A stretch of DNA of 64,000 nt from Tritrichomonas musculus (lineage: Eukaryota; Parabasalia; Tritrichomonadida; Tritrichomonadidae). The stretch spans positions 2,294,001 through 2,358,000 of the forward strand of contig JAPFFF010000015.1 of the NCBI GenBank assembly GCA_039105265.1, written 5' to 3'. Both the position numbers and the translations under genes were made by a program. The first letter of the stretch is position 1. The number at the start of each line of letters is the position of its first letter. Positions 40,101 to 51,000 of the stretch are shown one piece after another. The notes beneath the pieces were generated by a model that worked only from the letters and a program-made list of their open reading frames with translations, was not told the DNA's origin and did not search any database.

Positions 40101-42668
40101 GACCTAAATATTAATGGAAATATAACTGAATTAAAATGGGATTGTCATCCTACTCATTGTATTAATTCAGGTGTTATGCATACCTATGGGTCAAATCCTT
40201 GTCTCGAATCATTTAATTATCATCGAGAAAAAAGGCATTCCATTAAAATCATTGAAGGATTTAATCATAAGAACATTCGAATATATATAGAGAAAGAATT
40301 ATTTGATTTTGATGTGAAAGTTAATCCATTCGATATAATTATTCAACAACAATTTTATGAAGTAGAGCCAGACCCAAGAAAATGCACTACCATATCGACA
40401 GATTATAATATTTATTCATCAAAGATTATATGGGCTGATAATATCATGACTATGCGTCGAGATTTAAATGTTGTTGGTGGAATCACAGATATATTAGCCT
40501 ATGATTATGCTTTATTGAAACAGACAGTTGATAATCTAGTTGAACAAATGAGAATTCAAGCCATGTATAATGAATATACTGATAGTATTAAACAAGGTGT
40601 AGCAGTTGCGAATAGTATATTAAATATTTTAGCATCAACAGTTTGTATTGCAAGTGCCCTTTCAACATTAAATATGTCCAATAACTCTGTAACTATTAAT
40701 ACATATCAAACAAGACCTTTCCCAGCAGGTCCAGGAGGAAATGGTGGAGGAGGTGGTGGTGGTGGTGGTTATCCAGGTGATGGAGGTAGTGGCTTTCAAG
40801 GTAAGTTTTTGGTGAATGTTGATTTGAAGGCTGATAAGATGACTATGGAAAGATTTTTACCAATAACAACAACTGTTCAAAATCCTGTTGCTGGAGCTAT
40901 TTCAACATTCTCAGCTACACAGGTTGTCCTTTCGACAACACATGCACTGACTCAGTTAGGAAATGCTATTGCTACACTTGGTTCGAATGTCTTACACTTC
41001 TTTAGGAATAGACCAGATACAAATGGAACTGAAACATTAAATATTAATTCATCCTCGATTACAATAACTGATAATGATACTGATAATGCAACAAATACTA
41101 TCACAACCACTGAGCAATCATTAGAGAGAACTCATAGAGAAGTTCAGCCACAAGTTGTTACAGATGAAACAGATGAGATTCGAACAGATATAACTGTACC
41201 ACAGACTACAATGACAAATACAGCTTCAACTACGATTGCACTTAGGAATCAAGTTCCTGTTATCAATATATCTGGAATCCAGTATACCTTAGAAGATATT
41301 GCAGATATGACAAGAGAAGAACGAAATGCATTAGTTGCTAGTCATCCTGATATCTTACGTATCCAATATCATGGAAGAGAGTGGTTTAATGTGTATGATT
41401 TGTTTTATAATGACCAACTCATTATCCATAATAATGTATTTCAACGAAGGACTCTAATAAGACCAGCTGATATTGAGATGACAGATAGAATACATAGAGC
41501 TACTGATAATAATTGGTCAATAGAATGGGAAGGAACAACATACACAGCGAGAGATATTGAACAATTATCTATGCAAGACAGATTAAATTTACCATTTGTA
41601 CAAAATGGAGATATTGGATTAGAACCTTACTTGAATGACCAAACAATGGAAGCATGGATAAATATTATTGATCATAGAGGAGAGACTATTGATCCAATTG
41701 TTGCTACTATTGATTATTCAGCACCAACTACAGCAAATATTAGTGGAGGTCAAGTACGATTTGTTGGAATAAATTCACAGATAGAAGTCAATGCAAATGG
41801 AGTTAGATATCAGCATTATGACCTTGTTGCCACAACAGATACTTGGACAGTACCAGGAACAACACCAGCAATAACAGCAAGAATGATAGAACAAATGAGT
41901 GATGAACAAAGAGGAGAACTAATGGATAATATTTATTCTCATGGTAATCTTTTAGCTTTTAATGACACATTAGATGAAACAACTGGTGAAGAAATAACAC
42001 AAGTACTATATAATGGAAATGTAGTTGCTACAATAGATAGAAGAAGACTACATGTAATTAATATTGTGAATGGAGTGATAGAAATGTACCAACAAGATGG
42101 TGTTATAAGTGCAACTACTCAAGTTATTATGGGAGCAGTAGGTTATGTTGCTAGAAGGTTCTTACATGGTCAATGGCAGTTTGTTAGACATCATCCTGGT
42201 GATGCAGCAGCTATAGCAGGAGTAGCAGCAGAAGCATATGTAGCAAATAGAATAGGATTATTTAATATTCCAAGTTGGTTCCGTCGTAATGATAACCCAG
42301 AGACATTAGCAGAGGAAGATGTATTAGAAAAGATTCTTGCATGGGCATATCATGAAGAAACAGATGATGAACCTGAACTTGAAATAACAATGAAGGATGC
42401 TGATAAGATGATGGTTTCATTTGATACATGTATTAATATTGCAAAGACATATCGCGATACTTTAAAGGGTACAATAGCATTCATGTGCGAGAAAATCAAA
42501 GAGCTTGAAAATAAGTCAAGTACAAAACATCCATTAGAAGATATAGATATGACTGCTTATATTACTAAAGTAGAAGTGAAGGAAATGATAGACCAGAAGG
42601 ATGCATATATTGATACTCTTGAGGCAAGACTTGCAGCACTTGAAGCTAAATGCGCTAACATCGAATGA
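37140..42668 (+). CDS. Giant fiber-like protein 1 (X)
   Basis: This 1842-residue protein starts MSIKLYSLQSSEAE, as does the Y protein (MSIGLYSIQSSEAE). Order of parts: a helical N-terminal region, an Asn/Gly/Glu repeat region near 370-400, and tryptophan-rich modules at about 490-720 (FVWDVGHREWIAI, FVWDIDHREWVAI). A beta domain containing FKDYLFGHNWELTWDGKNW (about 845-865) follows, then a hydrophobic segment, a glycine run near 1200 and a C-terminal coiled coil. The plan suggests a virion attachment or fiber protein with trimeric coiled coil. Function is inferred. Confidence 0.7.
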   Translation: MSIKLYSLQSSEAEKLKDKNIEISVNDEGNIDIIRNEDPDDYPTFSCLYNKAEVDERVVGNHIENGGKLDGFGNVPITNKFANYLKYVFKGPEQTPQLEDSLPEKAESHKELIKDELCVNTFNEFIEEESKTCEAIHEMYTELMCAADGYEQIAFDEQTGQSKAVHYLQYPKSIPTPTPDGVYYKTYHNLADMMISMIENDKTTQITKRILYETFNEKTWEKFISGIIQYHYSLQEQSLKKVGYKYKGCTDLIEADQIVEVKSPREFFETYTQNLKDNNKNKDQYAKAMLGLYLYNVILHSGITYYYTHRNANGMKVDVVPPGGQDYLNITLGQCLNLVFEIIKDIVNSHNALFDYVVTIKSCNCKHDNQGGNQGGNEGNGEEEDDNQGGNEGGDNEGGDNDSNLIQYMNVGLQAVNQLSGYLLHNIANLGNNVASLRFQNEVESFTQEMFDYEIYDNGLDEMNRQYQSIGIQTEQPTRQRESLFNDSYVWCTVFRMWTSFAVYNIPNQFGWRTNSAFGAPWNFVWDVGHREWIAIAPHEEDVPAGWRINPKGNEIAQTIVQHNIHWEGEMIYNPDRGQWEYYPPEESIVVPEQPGPVINIVPEQNRNAVLRPTYVWSLESGRWVNSMTIANMPRSHPNDNNDWRRDVSLQAPANFVWDIDHREWVAIRNNVSDMLYDRDWRTNRDIGDIAVRHYQEHFLQGIGELVWNDDYNSYVYQCNEISPLSLSLEDKSNSGAIAIPDQITSTEAWDKILDCMGIPVINNPNEIDEKNPVLGKYIIKGDLKVNGKIICDSIPSGGTTTTDSKYFTLKESDQLYLYRPSKTYEESNYYCMRWDIDKDYDIPLNLVFRFKDYLFGHNWELTWDGKNWTGNNCQNMCTEKISYMNTNDGAPALTIKHNERIGRWIKGTIKEDLTDDDNYAHILKDYLTNWRVVKKDGTILSEGITATFDSSGSGTFTQDGYKYEQARMYVDAPSGLNADDGLYVYADLNINGNITELKWDCHPTHCINSGVMHTYGSNPCLESFNYHREKRHSIKIIEGFNHKNIRIYIEKELFDFDVKVNPFDIIIQQQFYEVEPDPRKCTTISTDYNIYSSKIIWADNIMTMRRDLNVVGGITDILAYDYALLKQTVDNLVEQMRIQAMYNEYTDSIKQGVAVANSILNILASTVCIASALSTLNMSNNSVTINTYQTRPFPAGPGGNGGGGGGGGGYPGDGGSGFQGKFLVNVDLKADKMTMERFLPITTTVQNPVAGAISTFSATQVVLSTTHALTQLGNAIATLGSNVLHFFRNRPDTNGTETLNINSSSITITDNDTDNATNTITTTEQSLERTHREVQPQVVTDETDEIRTDITVPQTTMTNTASTTIALRNQVPVINISGIQYTLEDIADMTREERNALVASHPDILRIQYHGREWFNVYDLFYNDQLIIHNNVFQRRTLIRPADIEMTDRIHRATDNNWSIEWEGTTYTARDIEQLSMQDRLNLPFVQNGDIGLEPYLNDQTMEAWINIIDHRGETIDPIVATIDYSAPTTANISGGQVRFVGINSQIEVNANGVRYQHYDLVATTDTWTVPGTTPAITARMIEQMSDEQRGELMDNIYSHGNLLAFNDTLDETTGEEITQVLYNGNVVATIDRRRLHVINIVNGVIEMYQQDGVISATTQVIMGAVGYVARRFLHGQWQFVRHHPGDAAAIAGVAAEAYVANRIGLFNIPSWFRRNDNPETLAEEDVLEKILAWAYHEETDDEPELEITMKDADKMMVSFDTCINIAKTYRDTLKGTIAFMCEKIKELENKSSTKHPLEDIDMTAYITKVEVKEMIDQKDAYIDTLEARLAALEAKCANIE

Positions 42669-42687
42669 GAAGTTTTATTTAACTAAA

Positions 42688-44877
42688 ATGAGTGATACTA
42701 CTACAAGATTTAAAGGAGATATACAGTTTAAGATAGGGGATGCTACTCGAAAAGGTAGCCAGTTATTAACATTGGGTGACTTAGATAACTATGTGCAGAC
42801 AGGTCATTTATTTAATGAGGTCGAAGGTTTACCAGAAGTTGATATTAAAAATAAAAATATACAGTATGTATCATTTGAGTCTTCAACAACAACTTACAAT
42901 ATCCTTAAGTTTGTTAATTTGCCTGAAGACTTCATTAATAAGCTCAATGATATAAAAACCCAGACTAATATATTTAAGATAGTATTGAGGAAGAATATAG
43001 TATATGATACAAGTGGTAATTTAGTCAAGGAGTTCTACATATATGTTAAGGATGGTCAAGTATATTCTCCTTTGATAACTAAAAGTAGTAATGGATGTAG
43101 TATAAATAATAGTACCATTATGGGATATATGAATATAGCTTTTGATAGTAAACTAGACTTCAACCCATATACCTTGTGGCTGAATGGGGAGTTGAGCATA
43201 ATGAATGAATATATAACTGATTCTTTACAGACAGAGAAGGCAATAAAGTGTTCTATAATAAAAGCTGATAATGCATTAAGTTTACGTAAAAGTGATGTAC
43301 TATACTTATATAAGCCTACATCAACTAGTCAGGTTGTGATAGATAACAAGAAATATTGGTTACTTCAATGGAACATAGATACAGGATATACTATACCTAA
43401 TGACTTAGAGTTTAGGTTTAATGAGTATTGTTTTGGTAATAAGTGGTTTTTATCATGGGATGGTACAAAATGGGTAGGTGATAACATACAAGGTCATATC
43501 AATGGTAGATTAGTTAATGGATTAAATAAGGAGAATGAGTATGGTGAAGATGGTACCTACATACAAGTCAAGAGGAGTGAGAGGAACATGAAACTGATTA
43601 ATAAGCCTAATGACTACTCTCCTGATAACATACTACATTACATGATTCATGGAGGTAAGTGTAAAATAGACTGTTTTGTAAAATTAAAGACAGGGGAGAT
43701 AGAACCTTTTTCGAAATATGGTCTAGGATATCAAACAAGTCAAGGAGGTACAAAAGATGGATATGATATTGAAGCAATAAGGTGCTATAAGATGAATAAT
43801 GCGACTAATAAATTAGAAACTAGTGCTATTGATGAACTCTACCTTGATATTACCCTTGAAGGTTCTAAAAATGCAAATAGGTTCTCAGTTCGACCTACTG
43901 GAAAAGAAGGTAATGGAGGAGACAAGGTATGGTTGTTCTTACATGGTGTACTTGATTCATGTGAACAGCTTGAATATACATATGCAGCTTCGACTACTAA
44001 TGACTCAAGGGATATTAAGATATATTTAGCTGATGAATATGTTGACCCAATAGATGAGGTTCATTGGGATTCAACTACTAACCCATTCGAGTATATCATT
44101 AAGCAGCAATTTTATGAAGTATCCCCAAATCCTAATGGGGCAACAACCTTATATACTGATTATAATATTACCTCCTCTAAGATAATTACAGCTGATAATA
44201 TTACTACTATGAGGAGTGATTTAAACTTAGTTACCAACAATGTAGATGTTATTAGCTATGATGTTAACGAAATGAACACTGTTATGGAAAGCTTAAAAGG
44301 TAGAGTATCAAGGACTGAACAAGTTACTCAACATCTGGAGGATGATGTAGATAATTTACGTATAGTCTCATGGACTGCATTAGCTTTTGGGGTTGCAGGT
44401 ACTGCAGGGTCAATAGGTTCTATTGGTATGCAGCTATTTCCAGATGGTATAAGCTTTCCTACCATAAAAGGTGGAGGATTCCTTAAAAGGTTATTCTCTC
44501 ATAAGTCAACCAAAGGTATGAGTGATTTGGTTAGAAATAGCATTAACTTCATGTCAGGTACTACAGCAAGAAGCATAACCAAAGATATAACACCTATAAT
44601 TACCTGGTGTGAGGAAGAGTATAAGCAACTTGATGAACTACCTTTTACTGATGAGAATGACAACCCTGATACTGGAACCTTGACATTAAGTGGTGCTATG
44701 GATATCAGCAATATGTTTAGGGACTCACTCAAGCCTTGTTTCAAGTTGTTAGCTGAGAAGGTCAATGAGCTAGAGGCAGAGTTTGATAACTACCCTACTG
44801 TGGATGAAGCTAATGAAGCCTTGAAGGAGTGTGTATTAAAGAAAGACATTAGCAAATATAGAGAGAAAAATGATTAG
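42688..44877 (+). CDS. Fiber-like protein 2 (X)
   Basis: This 729-residue protein starts MSDTTTRFKGDIQFKIG at the ATG at 42688. It carries the beta domain with FNEYCFGNKWFLSWDGTKW. A region shared with the C-terminal third of the Y protein follows (FYEVSPNPNGATTLYTDYN), with a hydrophobic Gly/Ala segment near 590 and a coiled-coil end. It lacks the tryptophan-rich modules. It is a paralogue of, or works with, the preceding gene, from which it is separated by 19 bases. Confidence 0.7.
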   Translation: MSDTTTRFKGDIQFKIGDATRKGSQLLTLGDLDNYVQTGHLFNEVEGLPEVDIKNKNIQYVSFESSTTTYNILKFVNLPEDFINKLNDIKTQTNIFKIVLRKNIVYDTSGNLVKEFYIYVKDGQVYSPLITKSSNGCSINNSTIMGYMNIAFDSKLDFNPYTLWLNGELSIMNEYITDSLQTEKAIKCSIIKADNALSLRKSDVLYLYKPTSTSQVVIDNKKYWLLQWNIDTGYTIPNDLEFRFNEYCFGNKWFLSWDGTKWVGDNIQGHINGRLVNGLNKENEYGEDGTYIQVKRSERNMKLINKPNDYSPDNILHYMIHGGKCKIDCFVKLKTGEIEPFSKYGLGYQTSQGGTKDGYDIEAIRCYKMNNATNKLETSAIDELYLDITLEGSKNANRFSVRPTGKEGNGGDKVWLFLHGVLDSCEQLEYTYAASTTNDSRDIKIYLADEYVDPIDEVHWDSTTNPFEYIIKQQFYEVSPNPNGATTLYTDYNITSSKIITADNITTMRSDLNLVTNNVDVISYDVNEMNTVMESLKGRVSRTEQVTQHLEDDVDNLRIVSWTALAFGVAGTAGSIGSIGMQLFPDGISFPTIKGGGFLKRLFSHKSTKGMSDLVRNSINFMSGTTARSITKDITPIITWCEEEYKQLDELPFTDENDNPDTGTLTLSGAMDISNMFRDSLKPCFKLLAEKVNELEAEFDNYPTVDEANEALKECVLKKDISKYREKND

Positions 44878-44919
44878 ATATACAAAGAATCTATTGAAGT
44901 GCCATTTGAAAATGTACAA

Positions 44920-45012
44920 AGTAGTATACGTTAGGCTGTGCGCCCTTAACGGTCGCCCAGACCTAACTGCGCCGATGATTTCACTGGGGGATAGTTATAA
45001 GCAAAAAAAATA
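44920..45012. repeat. Terminal repeat at the fiber end of element Y
   Basis: About 90 bases, more GC-rich than the neighbourhood, align with 18297-18390 of fragment Z from AGTAGTATACGTT through the CGCCCAGAC block to the A run. The bases before it in the two places differ (gtacaa here, against aaagta), as expected for separate insertions. The inverted partner must lie outside the window. Confidence 0.7.
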
Positions 45013-45025
45013 TATGATAGATAGT

Positions 45026-48000
45026 TTATGCTGATTTCTTCATATATATAGCATCGAAACAAATCATAGAACAGGTATCACAATCTAACTCAATATTATA
45101 TATATCATAAGCACCAGAAGGTGGGTTAGTGTCTTTAAAGTATATTTCATCCAAATATGATTTTATTTGTTGAGGGTCAGACCATTCAGTTGATATAAAT
45201 CTAATAAAATGTAGCTTTTGAGTCTTGTCCTTGAATATCAATAAGTACTCCCCATCTGGAACAGGTTCATTATCACCTGTTGGATCATTATCTAAATTAT
45301 CAATAATTATGTGTTTCTCACTTGTAAAATAAGAGAATAGAAAATACCTATTATATTCATCAGTGACATCAGTAAAGCCTGTATAATATGCTTTCCATTG
45401 ACTATCTGGGTCATTTTTCTCTTCAAGAGCAGTTATCCTAGCTTCAAAAGCGGCTATCGTAGCCTTCAAGGTTGTATTTTCAGCCTCTAATGTTTCAATT
45501 CTGCCTTTGAGCACATCTAAAGCCTCATTTGTTTCATCAACAGTAGGATAAGTATTCATTATTTTTGCTATGTTTTCATCGTTTGTATGTGAGTTTTCTT
45601 CTATTTGATCAATCTTTTTATTAAGCGCATCAATATCACTCATATATGCTATATCATTTACAGAATATTTCATACTTCTTATCGCTGTGTTCTCTTTGAT
45701 GCTGATTGCACTAATTCTATGTCTCTTTGGGTTATCAATAATTATAGTTTTGTCTTGGAGAGATGCAGTTGGAAAGTTCTCTGTGCCCTCATAGTTCGAT
45801 ATCTCTCCATTTGATATATGAATTATTGGATAATTCTCTTCATAGTCTATATCATTATATTCGCTTACTTTCATAATCATAATCCTGACTTTGATATTTC
45901 CTTCACTTATTGTATCCTCAGCTTCTAAATGTATTTTGCCATCAATTAATTTGCCATTAATATCAATTGTATCGTCTCTTTTCAAATCACTTTTTGAAAT
46001 AAAATCACTGTTCTCAATTTCTTCGACCTTTGAGGCCAATAATTTGAAAGGTCTCTTCAAACTATCTCTGAATTGATTACACATTTCTTCTGTTGCTCTT
46101 ATGGATAAAACTGCTTTCGTAGGGTCATCAAAATCATCATCAAATGTTTCATCAGGTAATGGTTCATATTCTTTATCGCACCATTCAAAAAGTGGTGTTA
46201 AATCAGTTGTTGATTGTATTGAACGAGTAATCCCTGGGTTATCAAACAATTCCATATCACCAAGATTACGATAGCCGGCTCTTCTATACCACCATTCTTT
46301 AAAAAAGTTCTGAATTCTTTGCAAAATTCCACCGCCTCTGGTTGTTGTTTGGCCTGCATTGGAAACAGTTTGAGTGGGGAATTTGATGAAGTTAGGGTTA
46401 ATTGACATTCCGATAGATATGGCACTTCCAACTGTCCCTGCTATACCAAAAGCTAATGCAACATAAGAAATCATTCGTGTATTTTTTTCATCATATTCTA
46501 AATTTTGTGTTTTTAAATTAATAGCGACCATTTCTGAATTCAAAACATCAACTTTATTTGAAATAGCTTGAACATCATATGAAACAACATCAAAATTATT
46601 TGTCAAAACATTTAAATCACTTCTCATCGTCGTGATGTTATCGGCAGTTATTATTTTTGATGAAGTGATATTATAATCTGTATACAAAGTAGTTGCTGCA
46701 TTTGGGTTTGGACTAACATCATAGAATTGAGATTTAATAATATAAGCAAAAGCATTTGTTTTTGAATCCCAATTGACTTCTTCTATTGAATTAATAATAT
46801 CTTTTCTGAGATATAATTCAATATTTCTGGTATTGTCATCAATTAAACTATCTTCTAAATGTAATTCAAGGCTTTCAATTGTATCTTTCAGAGGAATAAG
46901 ACCAAAATGTCCTTTTTTATTGACTGAATTAACAAAAACACCATTTGCTTTAAATGTATAAGCAACAGTAAATTGTGGATAACCAGGTGTTTCAATATTT
47001 AAATGGATTTCATCAATCTCTTCAATTTTGAAATTATTATTTGGATAATCATCACAAATTATATTTAGTTTACCAATTGAATAATCTGGATATCTTTCAT
47101 CATTAACTATTTCTGAATCATCAAGAAACCAATATAAACTTTTTGGTTCAATTTTTGTGCCATCTTTCTTAATTAATTCAAATTTTTTAGATGTATTTTG
47201 AAAAAGTCCATGAATTAAACTTTCTGGTGATGATTCACTTTTTGGGATTAATTTTTCATTTGCTTCAGTTTTCTTGATCATAATGAAAACAGAATTTGAT
47301 GGTCTTGAAGATTCTGACATTTTTGTTCGATTCAATTTATTCACAACTTTCCCAACGATTCTTGCTTGAATATTATTGCCCATCCATTTTGTTCCATCCC
47401 AGGTTAAGACCCATTCATTTCCAAAACAATATTCTTTGAATTTAAATTGTAAATTGAGAGGTATTGTATAATCAGAAGGTATTTCAAAAATCATTTTATA
47501 ATAATCATTATCTTCTGAAATAATTGAAGGCTTATAGAAATAATGAACGTCACTTTTGTGTAATTTGAGAGAATTATCTGCTTCAATTATTTTGCACTTA
47601 AAAACTGGTTTATTCGATTCAATAAAATCTTGACTTGTTTGATTCATTATACTTAAATCACCGTTCATCCATAACGTATATGGCACAATATTGAGACGCT
47701 CATCAAAAGCTATGAAAAATTGAGAGCTATCTTCAGAACATTTATTTGTATATCCTTTCGATTCTTCATCATAAGCTATTATCGGACATTGAATATGATT
47801 ATCATGAACGCTTATGAAAAATTCTTTGATATATCGTCCTTCTGTGTCATAAACAACATCTTTTCTGAGAATTATTTTGAATATATTCCCATTGAAAGCT
47901 TTCAATTTTTGTTCAATATCATCATCATTTATTTTAATTTTCAATATATTATAATTTACATTATTGATTGTTTTTGTATCCCCTTCAACGTTTTCATTTT

Positions 48001-51000
48001 TCACATTGAATTCTGGAACTCCAAATTTTATATTAAAAAGTGAATCTGTCTTATCTGATGACGTAGCTAATTTTTCAATATCAACACCGTTTATTAATCC
48101 ATTTACATTCAAATTTGCTAATATATTGAAATTGCCTAAAACCGGTTTTTTCTCATCAATTGTTCGGCCATCTTCTTTCAAAATATTGATATCATAGCTT
48201 TCTAATAATTCATTTACTGAATTCACTCCTGAAATATTTGCTGGCAAATTATTATTAATATTAATATCTGCTATTTCATCTGATAATAATTTAATATCAT
48301 CAACGGGGTCTACATGATGGCGCCAAACCCATTCACCTCCATATTGAACAATTTGGCCTTTCCCTAAAAATCGGCCTGAATTCAAAAATTCAACCATAAT
48401 TGACACACTCTCTGAATAGCTATTTCTCCAATTGCTGTCAAAACCTCTATTTCTATATGATAACATCACCCACTCTTCTAAATAATCATCCCATACATAG
48501 TTATCAGGAGGAACAAATTCATGATTGGTTCTCCATCCAGCTTCAAAATTCTGTCCATGTTCTTGCCATTCTTGATCAAAAACATTCCAAACATAATTAT
48601 CACCAAAATGTTGTCTTTGATCTCTTTGCCATTCTAATCTTTCACTTTGATCTTGATTTATATATGAGTTATAATTTGCATGAAATATCCATTGATCATA
48701 TCTATCACTCCAACGAAAAACACCATCATTTATTTGAGATGGCAACAGAAAGGTTGCTAATGCTGAACTAGGATTCGTTCTCCAGTCTGCATTTGATTCT
48801 TGAATACCATTTTCTGCACCGATAGCAACCCATTCACCATGAAAAGTGTCAATGATAAAATTGCGTGGCATATTTTGTGCATTAAGATTTGTTCGCCAAC
48901 CAGATTGAAAATTAGAATTATTATGAAGAACCCAATGATCAGTTAATATGTCAAAAACATAATTTTCATCTCTTCGAAAAGAACGATCATGTGATGTGTC
49001 AATTACATTCACTTTTTCTTTCTTTTTTCGTCGTCTTTTTATCGTTGTGTTCACTTGAGTTGCTGCTTCTTGATATATTTCTGGTTGAAACATCGCATCA
49101 ACAAAAGAGCCGACACTATTATCAATTATTAAATGATTTTGCTTTTGAATTAATTGTTGAATGTCAAGATGTTGTTGTTGAGAAATTTGGCCAAAAAATC
49201 TTTGATTATTATTATTATTATTATCATTACAATTGCATTCTCTTATATTTGAGACTCTTTCTTCTAAAACATTATGTTGCTGAATAATATTTCGAATATT
49301 TCTATTTGTTGTATCGATCCATCCCTGAAAACTAGGGTCTCTCATATCGTCATCATTATTATCATCATCATTATTATCATTTCCATTTCCATCAATAATA
49401 ATGCCATTATTAATATCCAACAATTGCCCTCCTTCAAAATTGCTCGTGCTTAATGCTAAACGTCCATTTTCAATTTTTTTGGCACGAATCTTTTTGAATG
49501 CACTTGTGATTACCATGCCCATAATTCCTGAACCAAGAAGAACCAAAATAACAGTAAGGATACTTTTCATAAGCTCTGTTTGGTTTTCATAATATTTTTT
49601 CAAAAATTCATAAGCACTATTCACTTCAATAACGATATCACCCGTCGTTTCTATTGGATGATTGACAAATTGATAAACTGCATGAATAATTTTTTTTGTG
49701 GATTTATCCCATATTAATTGAACTGTACCGTTAAATATTTCAATAAATTTTTCTTTGGAAAAGTTGTTATATAAAAATGTTTGTATTGGAGCTGTATATT
49801 TTTTATTTTGAATTATTTCTTTGAGCCATTCCCATAATTTTTCCACTTCAACGGCTTCTTCAGGGTCAATTATTTGATCAGCGTCAGTGACAAAATGGTA
49901 TTCTTTGATTTCTGCATTTCCGACTTCATCTATCATTGGAACAACTACTCCATCAAAAATCTCTTTTATCTTCTGTTTATTTATATTTTTGCCTATCCAT
50001 TCTTTCCAGTCTTCAAAACTGCTTGTATTTGAAAAGTATTGTTTCAAAAAGTCGACAAAATTTTCGACAACGGCAAAATGTTTATCACCAGCAACATCAT
50101 CATCAAAATGTGCTATATATGTCTTCTGATATGTTTCTCCATCTTTACCAAACACAGTCTGTTTAAAATTATTATATATATTTTTCAAAGCAGTTTTATT
50201 AAAATTCTCCATGATATGACGGAAAAAATTCTGATTCTGTTTATCGGCCTTCTTCAATTTTTCAAAAACATTGGCTATATTATCATATTCGATTTCACCT
50301 TTATCGTTCACTGTTTTTGTTTTTAAAGTTTTTGTCTCTATTTCATCTTTGGCTTCATTATATACTGTCACTTCTTGATTATTTAAGCCTTCCATAATAT
50401 CTTCATGCATTTGAGATATTGTTTCTGTGTTTGTATTGATTGCATTGACCATTTGGTCAAAATTTGTGATAGGTTCGTCTTTGGTTTTCATTCTATTTTT
50501 GGTCAAAAATGATCCATACCATGGTTCTGATTCTTTTTCGGTTTCTACATACGTTATCACTTTTGCTTTTCCATCTGGTTTAATATTTGATGAACTGTCA
50601 AAACCGAAATCTTTCAAATTATTGAATGTTTTCATCCAATTATATAAATTTTCAAGAGTGATATTCAATGATTCAATAATCTCATTAATTGTGGCTACTT
50701 TTTCTTTTTCATAATAGCATCGTTTATCCTCCCAATAATCCAAAAGTTGAGCACCATCCTCTTTTTTAAGGGGGAGCATTTTCAATAGTTTATTATCTGG
50801 GCTGATAACCGTCATAGCCCTTGAATGTTTAATAAACTGATTGAGTACTCTTATTAATTGATTATATGTCTTTATTGAATTGTTTTCTGTTGAGATATAA
50901 TATTTATTCTTTAGATCAAAATCTAATCCTTTCAATGTTAAGTCTGAAATTTCACGGTTTACATCAAAAGTTGCGTCTATTTTCAATTGATTTAGAGAGT

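Larger units (their letters stand above)
19848..44919 (+). mobile_element. Maverick (Polinton) element X
   Basis: The left end starts AGTAGTATACTAG-like text at 19848, with a GC-rich terminal stretch. The element carries the family set: integrase, C48-type protease, packaging ATPase, double-jelly-roll capsid protein, protein-primed polymerase B and fiber-like genes. Nearly all genes read left to right. The coding set looks whole, and I count no obvious breaks in the core genes. No inverted copy of the left terminal stretch is recognisable before element Y begins at 44920, so the right end is unclear. The open frames suggest a recent arrival. X abuts the old fragment Z on the left and may have inserted into it. 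Confidence 0.85.

Noticed and set aside
18297-45012. Reading Z and Y terminal repeats as the two ends of one large element
   Set aside because: Both repeats have the same orientation, whereas element ends are inverted; each is followed by its own fiber-gene sequence.
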